This document shows, piece by piece, positions 47,183 through 58,919 of a stretch of 64,000 nucleotides of DNA. The DNA is from Rhodeus uyekii (Eukaryota > Chordata > Actinopteri > Cypriniformes > Acheilognathidae). Below the pieces are notes generated by a model. It was not told the DNA's origin. It did no database searches and saw only the letters and a list, made by a program, of their open reading frames with translations. Each line of letters begins with the position of its first letter. The first letter of the stretch is position 1. The DNA lies in contig JAWRVZ010000027.1 in assembly GCA_037043235.1 (NCBI GenBank), positions 3,411,501 to 3,475,500 on the forward strand, written 5' to 3'. The position numbers were made by a program, and so were the translations under genes.

Positions 47183-48010
47183 ATATAATAAAAGGATGGT
47201 GCGACACTGAAGACTGGAGACTGAAAAGTCAGCTTTGGCATCACTAGAAGAAATTACATTTTATAATATATACAGTAATACCTCAGTTTACGAGTTTAAT
47301 TCGTTCCAAGAGCTAGCTCGTAACTCAAAAAAAATTCTCGTACACCAAAACTTTTTCCCCATAAAAACGCACAAAATTATTCGATTCGTTATTCGATTTT
47401 TGGGGGTTTTACCCTATTAATTACAGTTAAAATTCTAACCATTAAGATCTCATAGAAATAATAATTAATAATTGACAATTAAACTTTAAAAATAGAGTTT
47501 ACTAATTTACTGTAACGCGCACTTTAGCTTTGAGTAGCGTCGCTGCTGGCGTGAAGGAGACGAGAGGAGGGTTTTACTGCTTAGAGGGAGAATTTTGTAC
47601 CTTCTTTCTTACTCATCTTGAGGTCATTGTCTATATGCTTTACGTATATATTTCACTATGTGAACAATAGCGATCACAATTAATGTTAACAAAACAAGGT
47701 AAAACCGCTGTAAATCACTTATAAAAGTATCACTGTGGTGAATGATGCAACCAAACCGAGCGACGCTGAGAGAATGAACGAGTTAAGGGGTGATAGGCTT
47801 TGTTAGAGGCTGTGGTTAGGATATTTCCAGTAAAAATGCGTGCGAAGATGCTGAGCATTAGGACTTTTCCACAAAAAAATGCGCGTGGGCGAGGGAAAAA
47901 AATTTCTCGCACTCCGATACAATGCTCGTACACCGATTTGCTCGTATACTAAATCACTCGTAAACCGAGGTATTACTGTACTCAAAATAAAAATTGCTCT
48001 TTTAAAGTGT
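47183..48010 (+). mobile_element. Dispersed 'ACACTGAAGACTGGAG' repeat, split by a MITE
   Basis: The left part (47183-47272) carries 'GACACTGAAGACTGGAGACT' and 'TCAGCTTTGGCATCACTAGA'. The matching continuation 'CTCAAAATAAAAATTGCTCT' resumes at 47981, after the element at 47273-47978. Compared with the copy at 34879, the join falls inside 'AAAATATATTCNAATAGAAA', a clean interruption. Confidence 0.55.
47273..47978. mobile_element. Pogo/Tigger-type MITE
   Basis: 706 bp with TIRs CAGTAATACCTCAGTTTACG and ...CGTAAACCGAGGTATTACTG, flanked by TA at 47271-47272 and 47979-47980. Subterminal motifs 'CTCGTACACCAAAACTTTTT' and 'GCTCGTACACCGATTTGCTC' recur near both ends. The CAGTANTACCTC terminus and TA target fit the pogo/Tigger group. 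No coding capacity; the short reverse frames at 47730-47985 are incidental. Confidence 0.82.
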
Positions 48011-49588
48011 ATTGTGTATTGTCTTTTTTATATATATATAAGAGAGTTCCTTTTGAAAATCAAAAAAGACAATGTTTTGTGCATATATAATTTTGCAAAA
48101 GTCATTCCCCCCCCCCACACACACACACCTAATTCAACAGATTAAGCTTACTTTAATCCTTGATTGAAGATTGCATTGATAATTTAACATAAAATGACTT
48201 ATTGGTGTTTTCAAGGATTATTGTTAAGTTAGCATAAGATGACAGCAAAGGTTAGCTGTCCCACTATATGCCAGCAGTCATAACCTTAATCACAACCTAC
48301 ATTACTGCTCCGTTCCACCTCGCTGAGTCCAACTGACAGTAATGCATTTGTATGACACAGAACACCTATATTGGCTTGTATAGAGGTCAGCTTTCAGATT
48401 TAAAGGGTTAATGTGGAAACAGATTAAACCGAAAGGGACAATATGTTTAAACCTGGGACTTTGTCGCATTCAACCCTCACGTACTTGTTTATCGATCAAG
48501 ACTGTTGGATGGCAGATTGCTAAATCAATGGTTAATGAAAGATGGTATTTTTATGCTTATATGTTGACAGACTGCAAATGGTTTACAATTCAGTTGAACT
48601 TTCTCTTTTCTCAAAGTCTTTTCTCCAAACTCCCTCAACTGTTATTCATTCAGTCTGAAAAATGTCATAAGAGACTGACTAATCAGATGCGTGTCTGTTC
48701 CACACATGCAGTGTTCTGTGAAACAGAGAGGGAACTGGGTTGTTTTGAATGCCTTTGCAAGTGTCTTTGTGTCCCTTCAACATAGAGAGAGAGGGGGGTG
48801 TTGGTCGGCTATCTAAAATAGCACAGTCTCAGATGGTGCATAGGGCAGAGAGATGCACAATGGTATTGATTCAAGCATTTGAGGGGAAAATAAGCAACAG
48901 TTATCGACCTCCGTCAACAGAACACAAAACAAACATGGAGAAAAACAAAAATCAGAGGTCAGTAAATCTCCATGTGTAAGGCTGCTTTTGCTCCTCCTTT
49001 CCTTGAGATATTCCTCTATTTTACTGTATGGCATCAACAACAATAACAAGAAATGAAAGGGGTTATCAAATCAAACATATACCCTCTCATAAATATACAT
49101 ACACAATTTTTAAATTTATATGCACTGCCATTTAAAAGTAATGTAATGTAAGATTTTGGTTAAGTACAAAACATTTTGATAATAGTAGTTTTTAATAAAA
49201 AACTGTGATAAATAAAAAGTAAAAAATAAATAATAATAATAATAAATAATATTTATTTTAAATAGAAAACGTTTGTAAAATTATAAATCTAATGCATTTA
49301 ACTATCTGCATTTAATGCATCTTTTCTGAATAAAACTATTAATTTATTAAAAATTTACCTTTTAAATGGCAAATGTATACAACTTTTAAACGATAATTGG
49401 CCATAATGTAAATATAAAAAACAACACAAATTCATGTACTGCATATTGACTATATTTAGGGCCGCACATTGACACATATATACTGATTGGTTCATGTCGC
49501 AACTGTAGCCAATGAGTTTGCTGCTTAACATTTAAATGGCTGGTTACACTTTTATCTAAAACCCTCAACCTAAATTTATAGAAGCATG

Positions 49589-49592
<4 letters not shown>
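48011..49592. other. Non-coding stretch
   Basis: C10(CA)n at 48107-48128. The 124-codon frame at 48411-48785 has no domain. 49080-49400 is AT-rich. No gene supported. Confidence 0.4.

Positions 49593-49634
<42 letters not shown>
49593..49634. repeat. (CA)n microsatellite
   Basis: Perfect CA tract of about 21 units. Confidence 0.95.
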
Positions 49635-49636
<2 letters not shown>

Positions 49637-50727
49637 GCTGATGCAATGCAATATTTACAACCAGGAGTTATTAGGGCTTTTGTTGTTGTTTTTTAGGAAA
49701 TGTTGTTGTTTTAAAAAGTAATTCATGTCCCTTTGCATTTGCTAGGATGTTGCAAAGTGGTTCCTTGCTGAATCAAGTCAAGTCAAAAAACGAAAAAGAA
49801 AGAAAAACCCTGACAAAATGACATTGTGATCCCTTGTTATCAGTTTCCTCATTCAATACATGTCTATGGGAATTTTAGGCAGTGAAAACAAAAAGATTGT
49901 TTACAAAACCAATAGCACAACTCAACAAGCCACACTATTTGAATGATTTTGCTTTCATTCACAAAAGAAACGGTGTAGGACAATTTAGCATAAGCGGTTT
50001 GTTTAAGTCCCTCATGCGTTCAGTAGCAAACACCACTAAAATTACAGTATTTATGACTTGATTTCTGATCATCTAAAACCTCTTGAACCTTTCAAAAACA
50101 TGACTAATAGACATCATCAGTCCTCAGTGTCAGCAGTTCTCTGGTCTATATGATTTCTACTAGAAAAGGTCCACGCACAATTTCTCCACAGATTCAGCAC
50201 ATTTGGGGGTTGCAGGCAGGGTGAATAGCAGACCGCTGGGTCTCAGTAAGGTATGCCGTTAATGGACCTTAGCAAATGTGCCGGGCCCGGAGCCGTGAAC
50301 CACAGCCGGGTCCATTTCATGGTGTCTGCTTGAGACCCCACACACTCAGTCTCTCTGATGAAGAGTTTCTGCAGATCTAACAGCCCGCAAGCATGGCTAG
50401 TCGGTCATGTTGCGCTCAGAGCATCGTGATGGAATGTGTACAGCATATTTCTCTTATGTGACATGTATTCTTCTTGCACTTTACAAAAGAACCTTTAAGG
50501 AATAGTTCACCACCCAAAAATGTTGTATATAAAATTTAATTAAAAGAGGTCCAAGGTTGTTTTGGAACCCACTGACTGTTGATATATAGACAAAAACAGT
50601 CTAAATGTTCTTCAAAATGTGTTCTATGCTCCACACAAAAAAAGAAGTGAAGCAGGGGAAGGTTTCTTACATGTTTGCATCTTTTCAGTGTGTAAAGTAT
50701 TTTTATACCAATTAAATTGTTATCACC
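49635..50727. other. Non-coding stretch
   Basis: 50150-50430 is complex, less AT-rich sequence without repeats. 'AGGAATAGTTCACCACCCAA' near 50498 is a diverged MITE end. No gene. Confidence 0.4.
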
Positions 50728-50769
50728 CTGCTGAAAAATCCAGTATAAACCAGCACGGATTCCATGCTG

Positions 50770-51785
50770 TTCCAGACTGGTTAGTACTGGTATAGCGCTG
50801 GTCTAGACTTGTTAGTACTGGTATAGTGCTGGTCTACACTGGTTAGTACTGGTATAGCGCTGGTCTAGACTGGTTAGCACTGTATATAGCGCTGGTCTAG
50901 ACTGGTTAGCACTGGTATATAGCGCTGGTCTACGCTGGTTAGTACTGGTATAGTGCTGGTCAGTACTGATATAGCGCTGGTCTAGACTGGTTAGTACTGG
51001 TATAGTGCAGGTCAGTACTGATATAGCGCTGGTCTAGACTGGTTAGTACTGGTATAGTGCAGGTCAGTACTGATATAGCGCTGGTCTAGACTGGTTAGTA
51101 CTGATATAGTGCTGGTCTACACTGGTTAGTACTGGTATAGTGCTGGTCAGTACTGATATAGCGCTGGTCTAGGCTGGTTAGTACTGATATAGTGCTGGTC
51201 TACACTGGTTAGTACTGATATAGTGCTGGTCAGTACTGATATAGCGCTGGTCTAGGCTGGTTAGCACTGGTATAGTGCAGGTCAGTACTGATATAGCGCT
51301 GGTCTAGACTGGTTAGTACTGGTATAGTGCAGGTCAGTACTGATATAGCGCTGGTCTAGACTGGTTAGTACTGATATAGTGCTGGTCTACACTGGTTAGT
51401 ACTGGTATAGTGCTGGTCAGTACTGATATAGCGCTGGTCTAGGCTGGTTAGTACTGATATAGTGCTGGTCTACACTGGTTAGTACTGGTATAGTGCTGGT
51501 CAGTACTGATATAGCGCTGGTCTAGGCTGGTTAGCACTGGTATAGCGCTGGTCTAGACTGGTTAGTACTGGTATAGCGCTGGTCTAGACTGGTTAGTACT
51601 GATATAGCGCTGGTCTAGACTGGTTAGTACTGATATAGCGCTGGTCTAGACTGGTTAGTACTGGTATAGCGCTGGTCTAGACTGGTTAGTATTGATATAG
51701 CGCTGGTCTAGACTGGTTAGTACTGGTATAGCGCTGGTTTAGACTGGTTAGTACTGGGATAGTGCTGGTCTAGACTGGTTAGTAC
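50770..51785 (+). repeat. 31-bp minisatellite with 270-bp higher-order repeat
   Basis: The basic 31-bp unit is GGTTAGTACTGGTATAGCGC plus TGGTCTAGACT. Shortened 21-bp units (GGTCAGTACTGATATAGCGCT type) alternate with it in the centre, giving 52-bp dimers. A 60-base string starting 'AGGTCAGTACTGATATAGCG' recurs identically at 51061 and 51331, so the array has a 270-bp higher-order period, arithmetically six 31-bp plus four 21-bp units. The 3' side is a plain 31-bp array. No open frame is maintained. Confidence 0.93.
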
Positions 51786-52232
51786 CAGCATATTCACGCT
51801 GTTCTCAAGCAAAACAGAGCTGATTCACTCTGAGTGGGGTTTACTCAACCATTATTCAACAAAAACCTTGACCGTCCAGAAGTCTCTACAACAGCAGCAT
51901 TACTTCTATGTTTTACTCACAATATATTAGGAACATATGAAAACAAGGCAGTAATTGTTCAACACTAGGGATTTTAAAGTGTAGACATTTAACCAGCAAC
52001 ATGCATATTTCTTTATTAAATAATTTATTACAATTATTTTGTAAGATTAGCTTGGTCTTTAACTACAAACACACACTAAGAAACATGATATGTAACACAT
52101 ACATACATTTGTTCTGGTCTTTCTGGGATCATACCAGCACCCAAAAGACAACATATGCTGGTCCACCAAAACATTAACCTCTCAAGCAGATCCCAGCCGG
52201 CAAATCATACCTCATGCTAATTCACCACAACA

Positions 52233-52407
52233 CCAGTATCCCATTCTGTGGACCAGCAAACTAGAAACCAGCATCCAATGCTGAGGACCAGAAAACCAGC
52301 AACCAGCATCCCATGTTGGGGACCCACAAAGAGGCAACCAGTATCCCAAGTTTAGGACCAGCAAACTAGAAACCTGCATCCCATGCTGATGAGCACCAAA
52401 CCAGCAA
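52233..52407. repeat. Five tandem 35-bp units, opposite sense to the minisatellite
   Basis: Units begin CCAGTATCCC or CCAGCATCC and carry GACCAGCAAACTAGAAA. They start exactly every 35 bp (52233, 52268, 52303, 52338, 52373). ACCAGCA is the reverse complement of the TGCTGGT words of the 50770-51785 array, so the two arrays may be inverted halves of one original element. Confidence 0.8.
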
Positions 52408-52457
52408 CCAGTAATTTAGATTGGAATGCCAGTTGGTTATTGGTTATTAATATGATA

Positions 52458-52549
52458 CAGTTGAGTTCACTTATCTCAACCTCTTATGTTGACGTTTTTG
52501 AAGTGGAACTGCCAAACTCCCTATTTGTCTTAGTATTTTCTTATGGGTT
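52458..52549 (+). mobile_element. Pogo/Tigger-like element, 5'-end fragment
   Basis: CAGTTGAGTTCACTTATCTC after TA (52456-52457), followed by 'GACGTTTTTGAAGTGGAACT' and GCCAAACTCCCTATTTGTCTT, matches the left end of 44989-45786. The rest is missing. Confidence 0.72.
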
Positions 52550-55420
52550 ACTCTTAGCAAAGTATACAAATTTACAAATATGTACATATACAAATATTAA
52601 ATCTAAACAGAAAATACAAGGATTAAACAGATATAATATAAAAAGTCAGTTATATCCCTGAACAGGCAATAACACTAATATCCTGTACACACACTTTATT
52701 CAAAGAAAAAGGAGCATAATCTACACAATTTCTTTCTTGACCTCAAGAGAAGGTAACTATTGCAGACTTGTACTCTCATGAGATGCTCTGTCAAATCCTA
52801 TCTAGAATCACTGAACATTTTTGTACTCCACTCTGCGCCGTGTGATTACATTTCTTTGAATCCTTCTCTCTTTGGATTTCTATTCTATAAAATGCTTCAG
52901 AAATGTTTCATTGGGCATATAATCCCATCTGTTCTTCACTTGAGGCTGCTGTTTTGATCAGTTTGTTCAAACTGTGTCTCGTTTAATGGCCCTTGGCACA
53001 GAGTAGACTCAAAATCAACTCTATGTTTCACTTGTATGAAGTATTTCATTAATGTTACTTCCCAGTATCAAGAGAAACAGCAATAGCCATCTCAGTAAAA
53101 TATTTTGGAAACTGTTTTAGTCTTAAAAGTACAGTACTAAAAAAAAAACACTCTTTAATGTTAAGGGTCAAAATTTGCAAGAATAAGTCTTGATCAACAT
53201 TGGAAATGCACTTCAGAAGACAATAAATTAATAAATTGAACAAAATTATAAAACATGCACCATTGAATGCCATTGGTATGATAAATTATAGCATACAGTG
53301 TGTACAGTGGTGAGTGTGATAGACTGACTGCCAATCAAATCAGGCAACTCGGCACCTAAAGGGCAGCCCTGGAGCTCTCTCATGACAAATATCAATGTAA
53401 GGAAAACAAATGTACAATGAAACACTAAAATATTGTACCATGCAGTCCATAAATCTATTAGAAAGGGCAAAAGGGGCTTATGGATTTCATTAATCATGGA
53501 AAGTCACACAGGAGCAGGGTTGGCAGCAACAGAGAGGTATTTTGCTTTTCATCAAAGACTTACATTAAGCATCTGACAATGAATGCTAAGGAAAATGTTT
53601 CAAATATGTTTTCCATGGATATCTTCTATATCTTTTAAAATAACACACTAAAATACTAGTTTGACACTGACTTTCAACAACAGGAAGCAGTGATAAATCT
53701 ATCGTGAATGATTCATTCACTTTAATATGACTCTGGAATAACAAGTCTCAGAGAGTGATTCATTCATTTTGTGTTGACTGTGCATTGCAACATCCTACAG
53801 GTTCTGTACAGGAAAAATAAGTGATTAGTTCACCGTCCGAGTCGTTCACTCATTCCATGAAAGCCCCATACTACTAAAACTATGTAGTTTGTACCGGAAA
53901 AAGAAATTATTAGTTCACTTCCTGAGTCTTCGGTTCAGAGTCGTTTGTTCCTTTGTCATGTGACAGCCATATTGAAACAGAAACGAGTTAATAATTCCCA
54001 CCCTTCCATATAAAAAGCATGTATTTAGCGCTTTTTATTCCTACCATTATGATATGTTTTTGGTCTAAAATTTATTACAATTTATGCCTCTTTGAATTCC
54101 TACCATGACGGGCCATTTCCATAAATTATGATGAACGAATGACTCAGATCAGGAGGTGTGGTGAACAAACAGACTGCATTGCCTGAAGACCCAGATAAAC
54201 AATGAATTAATCATTTCTGTTTCTCATTATTTGGCCTTGGCTGCGTTATAGTATTTTCTTATTCTAAATGCAATCAATGTTTGCATAAGTTGACGTGTTG
54301 GGGGATTTGGCTATTAACATGTAACATTTAATTATATTCTGCTGAAATGAACAAAATTAACAAAATGACTTTTTTTTTTTTTTCATTTTGCTTAACGAGA
54401 CTCAAAAATCCAAGTCAGTAAAATGACCTGAATTTCCCCATCACTAACAAGAAGTTAATATCAAGAAATAATTGTATGGGTTACTTCTTCTAGTTTTGTT
54501 CCACCAACGAAAATAGTACCAAACAAATGCACAGAAGTTTTAATTATAGTGTCTGTTTGCACAACAAAATTTAGTGGTGTTCATGAATTAATCAACTTTA
54601 TTGAATGAATCGGATGAATGAAGGTTTCAGTGACTCACTCATAAAGAGTCACTTTCGTTAAAGACTGAATGGTTGGAATGATTTGGCTGAGCGAAATATT
54701 AATTTACGTACTCACAAGTTCCTACTTCGATTTTGTATAGTATTTTAAATTATATGAACCGAGTAGAATTGTCGAATTCATAGTGTTCATAAAAGTAGGG
54801 GGAAAGTACCAACGAGATTCTGAAGTGCCAATCCACTGGACTTATTACTATCCCATGAGACCACAGGAGAGGATTTTTGAATGTCAGTGAAGTGATGCAA
54901 CTGGCAGATGTAAATCCAAATTTCATACATACTACACACATGCTTACAGAACATACTTTTTTAACAGTCACAAATGATGATAATCTCAAAATAACCAAAT
55001 TTGGCCAATATATTGCTCTTATAAACTGGTCATCGTATTGACATGCATAATCAAATGAAACACTTACACTTTATTTGTGAATTCACAATGTCCACAGCGG
55101 TAGTCTCCTATGTTTTACACCATGTGGGTGGTAAACTAAAACATTTTCAAAGGGAGCATTGTGTCTGTCAGCATGAAATGTTTGGCTTCAGATTCTTCTT
55201 TTAAAAAGAGAATGTGACAGACAGTGTGGGAGTCAGATACTCAGCAGGTTTGGGTAAAAGCATCAGGTCGAGAGAAGAGCGTCTGCTCACTCACAGCTCT
55301 CGACTGGGGATCTCCCAATAAAGCCATGTTGCTCACATTAATTTAGCCCAACATAAGCTTTATGGGAAATGATTCTGGAAGCTGTTCAAACACAGCGATC
55401 CCCAATTGCCCCAAAAGAGG
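52550..55420. other. Non-coding stretch
   Basis: 53800-54200 and 54570-54690 contain recurring 'TTCACT', 'GAGTC' and 'GTTCATT' phrases (for example 'TTAGTTCACCGTCCGAGTCG' and 'TTAGTTCACTTCCTGAGTCT'). They look like a diverged fish repeat, but I cannot set ends. A T-rich tract lies at 54370-54384. No gene is recognised. Confidence 0.4.
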
Positions 55421-55421
55421 A

Positions 55422-55449
55422 CCCCCCCCCCCCCCCCCCCAAAAAAAAA
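55422..55449. repeat. C19A9 homopolymer pair
   Basis: 19 C residues followed by 9 A residues. Likely length-unstable or uncertain in assembly. Confidence 0.94.
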
Positions 55450-55972
55450 TGACAGAGGCCTCGCATTGAATTTCTAAAAGAGAAGCCTGGCCTCTGAGGA
55501 CCCCTGTGTTTTTCCCCTCAGCTCTGGCTGCCGCAATGCTGTCTGTCTAGCCAGGCTTCGATTTGCTCTTAAGGAAGTGTAAACCATACCAATTACAGCC
55601 TTGCGATTGTGTGGACACGCGTGAGAGAGCATCTGCTGAGGATAGAAGAGGAGGAAAGGGAATGGAGTGGAGGGGTTTGCAGACAGGGTTGGGATATTTG
55701 CAAAGCACTAGAGTAAGTAGAAAAATTGACCTACAGGGACACACGAGACACAGACTAAAAAGCAAACACTGATAGGTACATATTCAAAAGATGTTTTAGA
55801 AAAAAAAACTGATCGGGCAAAGCTAAAAGTAAAGCTTCCTAGATATGTTTATGCTATACTATATTGGGGCTTAACATTTGAGAAAACAAACGGCCACAAA
55901 TTTTTATTTTTTATAAAATTAAATATTTTATTACAATTTTTATTATAATTATTTGAATATATTATTTCATTA
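55450..55972. other. Non-coding stretch
   Basis: Complementary short frames at 55547-55772 on both strands have no domain. The right half is AT-rich. Confidence 0.4.
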
Positions 55973-55974
55973 TA

Positions 55975-56822
55975 CAGTGGAATCCGGTTATCTCGACGGC
56001 CTCGGGGGTTGCAAAAAAGCATCGAGATAACCGATGATCGAGATAACCAACAGCCAATATGGCAATTTATTTGATGAAGCGATATGCTATAAAAATGTAC
56101 ATACACTGTATATGTTTGCTAACAATAAAAGTCATATGTGCACCAACTAACAGCAGAGATTTACCTGTATACAATAAAAAACACCTTCCATTCTCGATAC
56201 AAACCTTTAATTATATTCTCCAACATTGCAAACACAATTTCGCTCACAACGTAAACAGTCACAACACACATAAACACATTCGCTCATAACACAGTCATTT
56301 TGCTTGGACACAGTTCTGATAGTATTGCACATGCGGTTAATATGGTTTCTTTACAAAGTCTAAAATGCTTTGTTGCTTTTTGCGTTTAACGGTCTGCTTG
56401 AAAACAAATGCTTCTATCAGTAACAACGTCTTTGTTGATGTCAATGTAATCGGGGAATTCCTGGACAATGATGGTAACACCTGCGCCTCCTCTTACAAGA
56501 TAGCGTCTGCAAGGCTTGATTTTTCCGCCACTTCCGCAAGTTCTTCTGCGGCTGCGCGGCATCATTGACAGAGCGACCATATGGATTGCGATCCACATGC
56601 AAACGCAAACTCAGCGCATGCGCAGTGAACTAGGTACGATCATTAGTCACGAATTTGTCCCTCTTTTGTGCTCGAGATATTAGGGTTTGGCGACATAAAA
56701 TAATCGACATAACCGATAAGAAAATGCTAAGACAAATAGGGAATTTGGCGGTTCCACTTCAAAAACGTGGACATAATAGGGTTACCGAGTTAAACATGAG
56801 TCGAGATAAGTGAACTCCACTG
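55975..56822 (-). mobile_element. Pogo/Tigger-like element, inverted full-length copy
   Basis: 848 bp between TA dinucleotides (55973-55974 and 56823-56824), with TIRs CAGTGGAATCCGGTTATCTC and ...GAGATAAGTGAACTCCACTG. It is the reverse complement of the 44989-45786 family. 'GCACCAACTAACAGCAGAGA' and 'TATTCTCCAACATTGCAAAC' match that copy and 3383-3669 reversed. It keeps a central segment that the 44989 copy lacks, including a transposase C-terminal remnant on the minus strand (56386-56598), so it is closer to the autonomous parent. Confidence 0.82.
56386..56598 (-). pseudogene. Probable pogo/Tigger transposase C-terminal remnant
   Basis: A minus-strand open frame includes FPDYIDINKDVV. After a frame change downstream, a lysine-rich KRKKQQSILDF-type tail appears, like the C-termini of Tigger transposases (QxxI/LxxFF-type tail). 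The catalytic DDE region is absent. Support comes mainly from its position inside an element with pogo-type termini; the protein match alone is weak. Confidence 0.4.
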
Positions 56823-56824
56823 TA

Positions 56825-58379
56825 TTATAATTATTTTTAAATATTCTATCAAATGTAATAAATTCTAATTCAAATATTTACTGTATCAAATTATTTACAA
56901 AATTATAATGGTACAAAATAATAATACAAGAACATTTATATCCTCTATTGGTCAAACTAACTGAGCTGTGCAATGAAGTGAATGATCGTGTGTATGTGAT
57001 ATTGCAAATTAGTAAACAAAGAACTTTGATAGTTTGCCTATCAAATACCATGTAAAAAACAAGAACACACTAAATATTTGCCCATTACATCTCACCTAAC
57101 ACTTTCCATCAAGCATTGTGCTAAACAACATGCTTAATGTGTGTAATATAACTATGCATTGGTTTAGCAAGAGTCATTGTAACGATTCAGACAAAGGAAA
57201 GTTTAACTACACAGTCCTGATCCATCTTGTGTTCTATTCGGCTTTGAGCGAATTATGTCCCACCAGGCTTTTGAGGTAATTACATAAAGGCTATTATTAA
57301 TCTTTTCCTACAGCGGACACATTGTATTGTCAGAGCCACAGTAAATTTGTTTGGCATACAATATTCAACTGTCTCAAACTCAAGACTCTTGCAGTCTTTG
57401 CAATCTGCACTTTTTTCTTTCCATGTTCATCAGATTCTGCCAAGGTCTTGACTGTGAGTTCAGCTGGCTCTGATTTTAAGGTGAAGGTTCACGAGAGATG
57501 CTGCATCAAATCAATTCAGAAGAACAGAACCATAGCAAAAAAAACATTCATGTTCTTTCCCATGTTTCAGTTTGAACTCATGAATAAAAAGTCAAAGAGA
57601 AAGATGCAAGTGTGAAAACAAAATGAACTTGAAAATATGATACTGTATCGCCAAGCTAAATTTCACCCCAATGCGCGAAGGCTACATTTGCTGAACTAAA
57701 CTACGGAAAAATCTTCAACATCCATGTTTTATAACCAGATTCTGCCAAGCCCGAGTCCACAATGTGATTGATGCTGTGTGGCTAATGCTGAAGTGGATTA
57801 TGGGAATTAGAGGTCTACATTGTGCTATTAGACTCTTACTATGGATTGGGCGGAACCCATTTACCCAACACGGCAAAAACCTATTGTGCTCTTAAAGCAT
57901 TAGTGTCTACATTGGTTTTTGAATCGGCCTATCGGGTGCAGGAACTTCATTAAAAATATTCAAGGCAAACAGTCATCTAAACATCGCATCAGCTGATTTT
58001 CATGTAGACCAGTGAGAATTCCTTCTTCATAACGGAAGACTTGCCAAGATATTTTAATTTGTCAGTTGATATTCTGACAACAAATCAAACTGACAGGTTT
58101 ATTTCAACGAGTGCTTTGAAATACATTCCGATTACATTCATTAAATTCCACTAGCGACATAAAGGCGATGCCTGCTGCGCATTAACACGTGCCCTCATGG
58201 AATACTGCACCACTGGCAATAAACTGTGTGATTACCTCATTCACAAAGCAATTTAGATTTCTATCTTTTTTTGATAAGGGACAACAGAAAGAAAACAAAA
58301 AATTACAAGGCTTAAACCAAAATAGGAGACAATACTGAAAACGAGTGGCTTAATGAATTCTAATTAACGTCTTTGCTTG
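56825..58379. other. Non-coding stretch
   Basis: A 97-codon frame at 57322-57615 has no domain. 57640-58060 is complex, repeat-free sequence. No gene. Confidence 0.4.
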
Positions 58380-58770
58380 ATGAAAATTAAAGCGCACACG
58401 GTCTCAAGTCTTTTGACTCGTTTTCCTCCGTGGACCCCTCTTGTCCTCTACGCAAGTCATTTTTTGAAGGCATATGAAAGTGACGACATTTCCAATGAGA
58501 GAGCTGAAAAAAACATGGGTTGTATTTGAAAAACATCTCTTTGACCTTTAGAATTGGCCATTAATTGCTAATGCCAGACAAGAGAAGGATTTCAGTCTCC
58601 TGCGAAAACCAAATTAGAAGCGAGGCGGCGGGACCCAAGAATGAGTGCAGTGAGATTGAACTATTACGCCTGTATGTGTGCGATGATAAAATCCAGGCGT
58701 ATGTTGGCATTTCCAACACAGCAGAAAAAGCCAACAGGGAGTTGATAGGAAGCATTTTGTCTTGATGTTT
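58380..58770. other. Low-repeat block, candidate conserved non-coding sequence
   Basis: Complex sequence including 'TTGGCCATTAATTGCTAATG' near 58554 and 'GCCTGTATGTGTGCGATGAT' near 58668. 66- and 82-codon frames overlap on opposite strands, and neither has a recognisable domain. Homeodomain-like ATTA words are present, but such short words are not evidence of function. Confidence 0.35.
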
Positions 58771-58919
58771 TTGAACATGAATATTCAAAAACAAAATCAA
58801 GCTCTGCATAGGTATTCACTCACTTGCCTTTCTTGTTTACATTTACTTATTTGCTAAATGCTTTGTGTAAAGTTCTCAAAACATGCATTGTCTCCGTATA
58901 GATTCTCCGTTTCTTTACA

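Noticed and set aside
50770..51785. Centromeric satellite
   Set aside because: The array is only about 1 kb and surrounded by ordinary sequence. A local minisatellite is the simpler reading.
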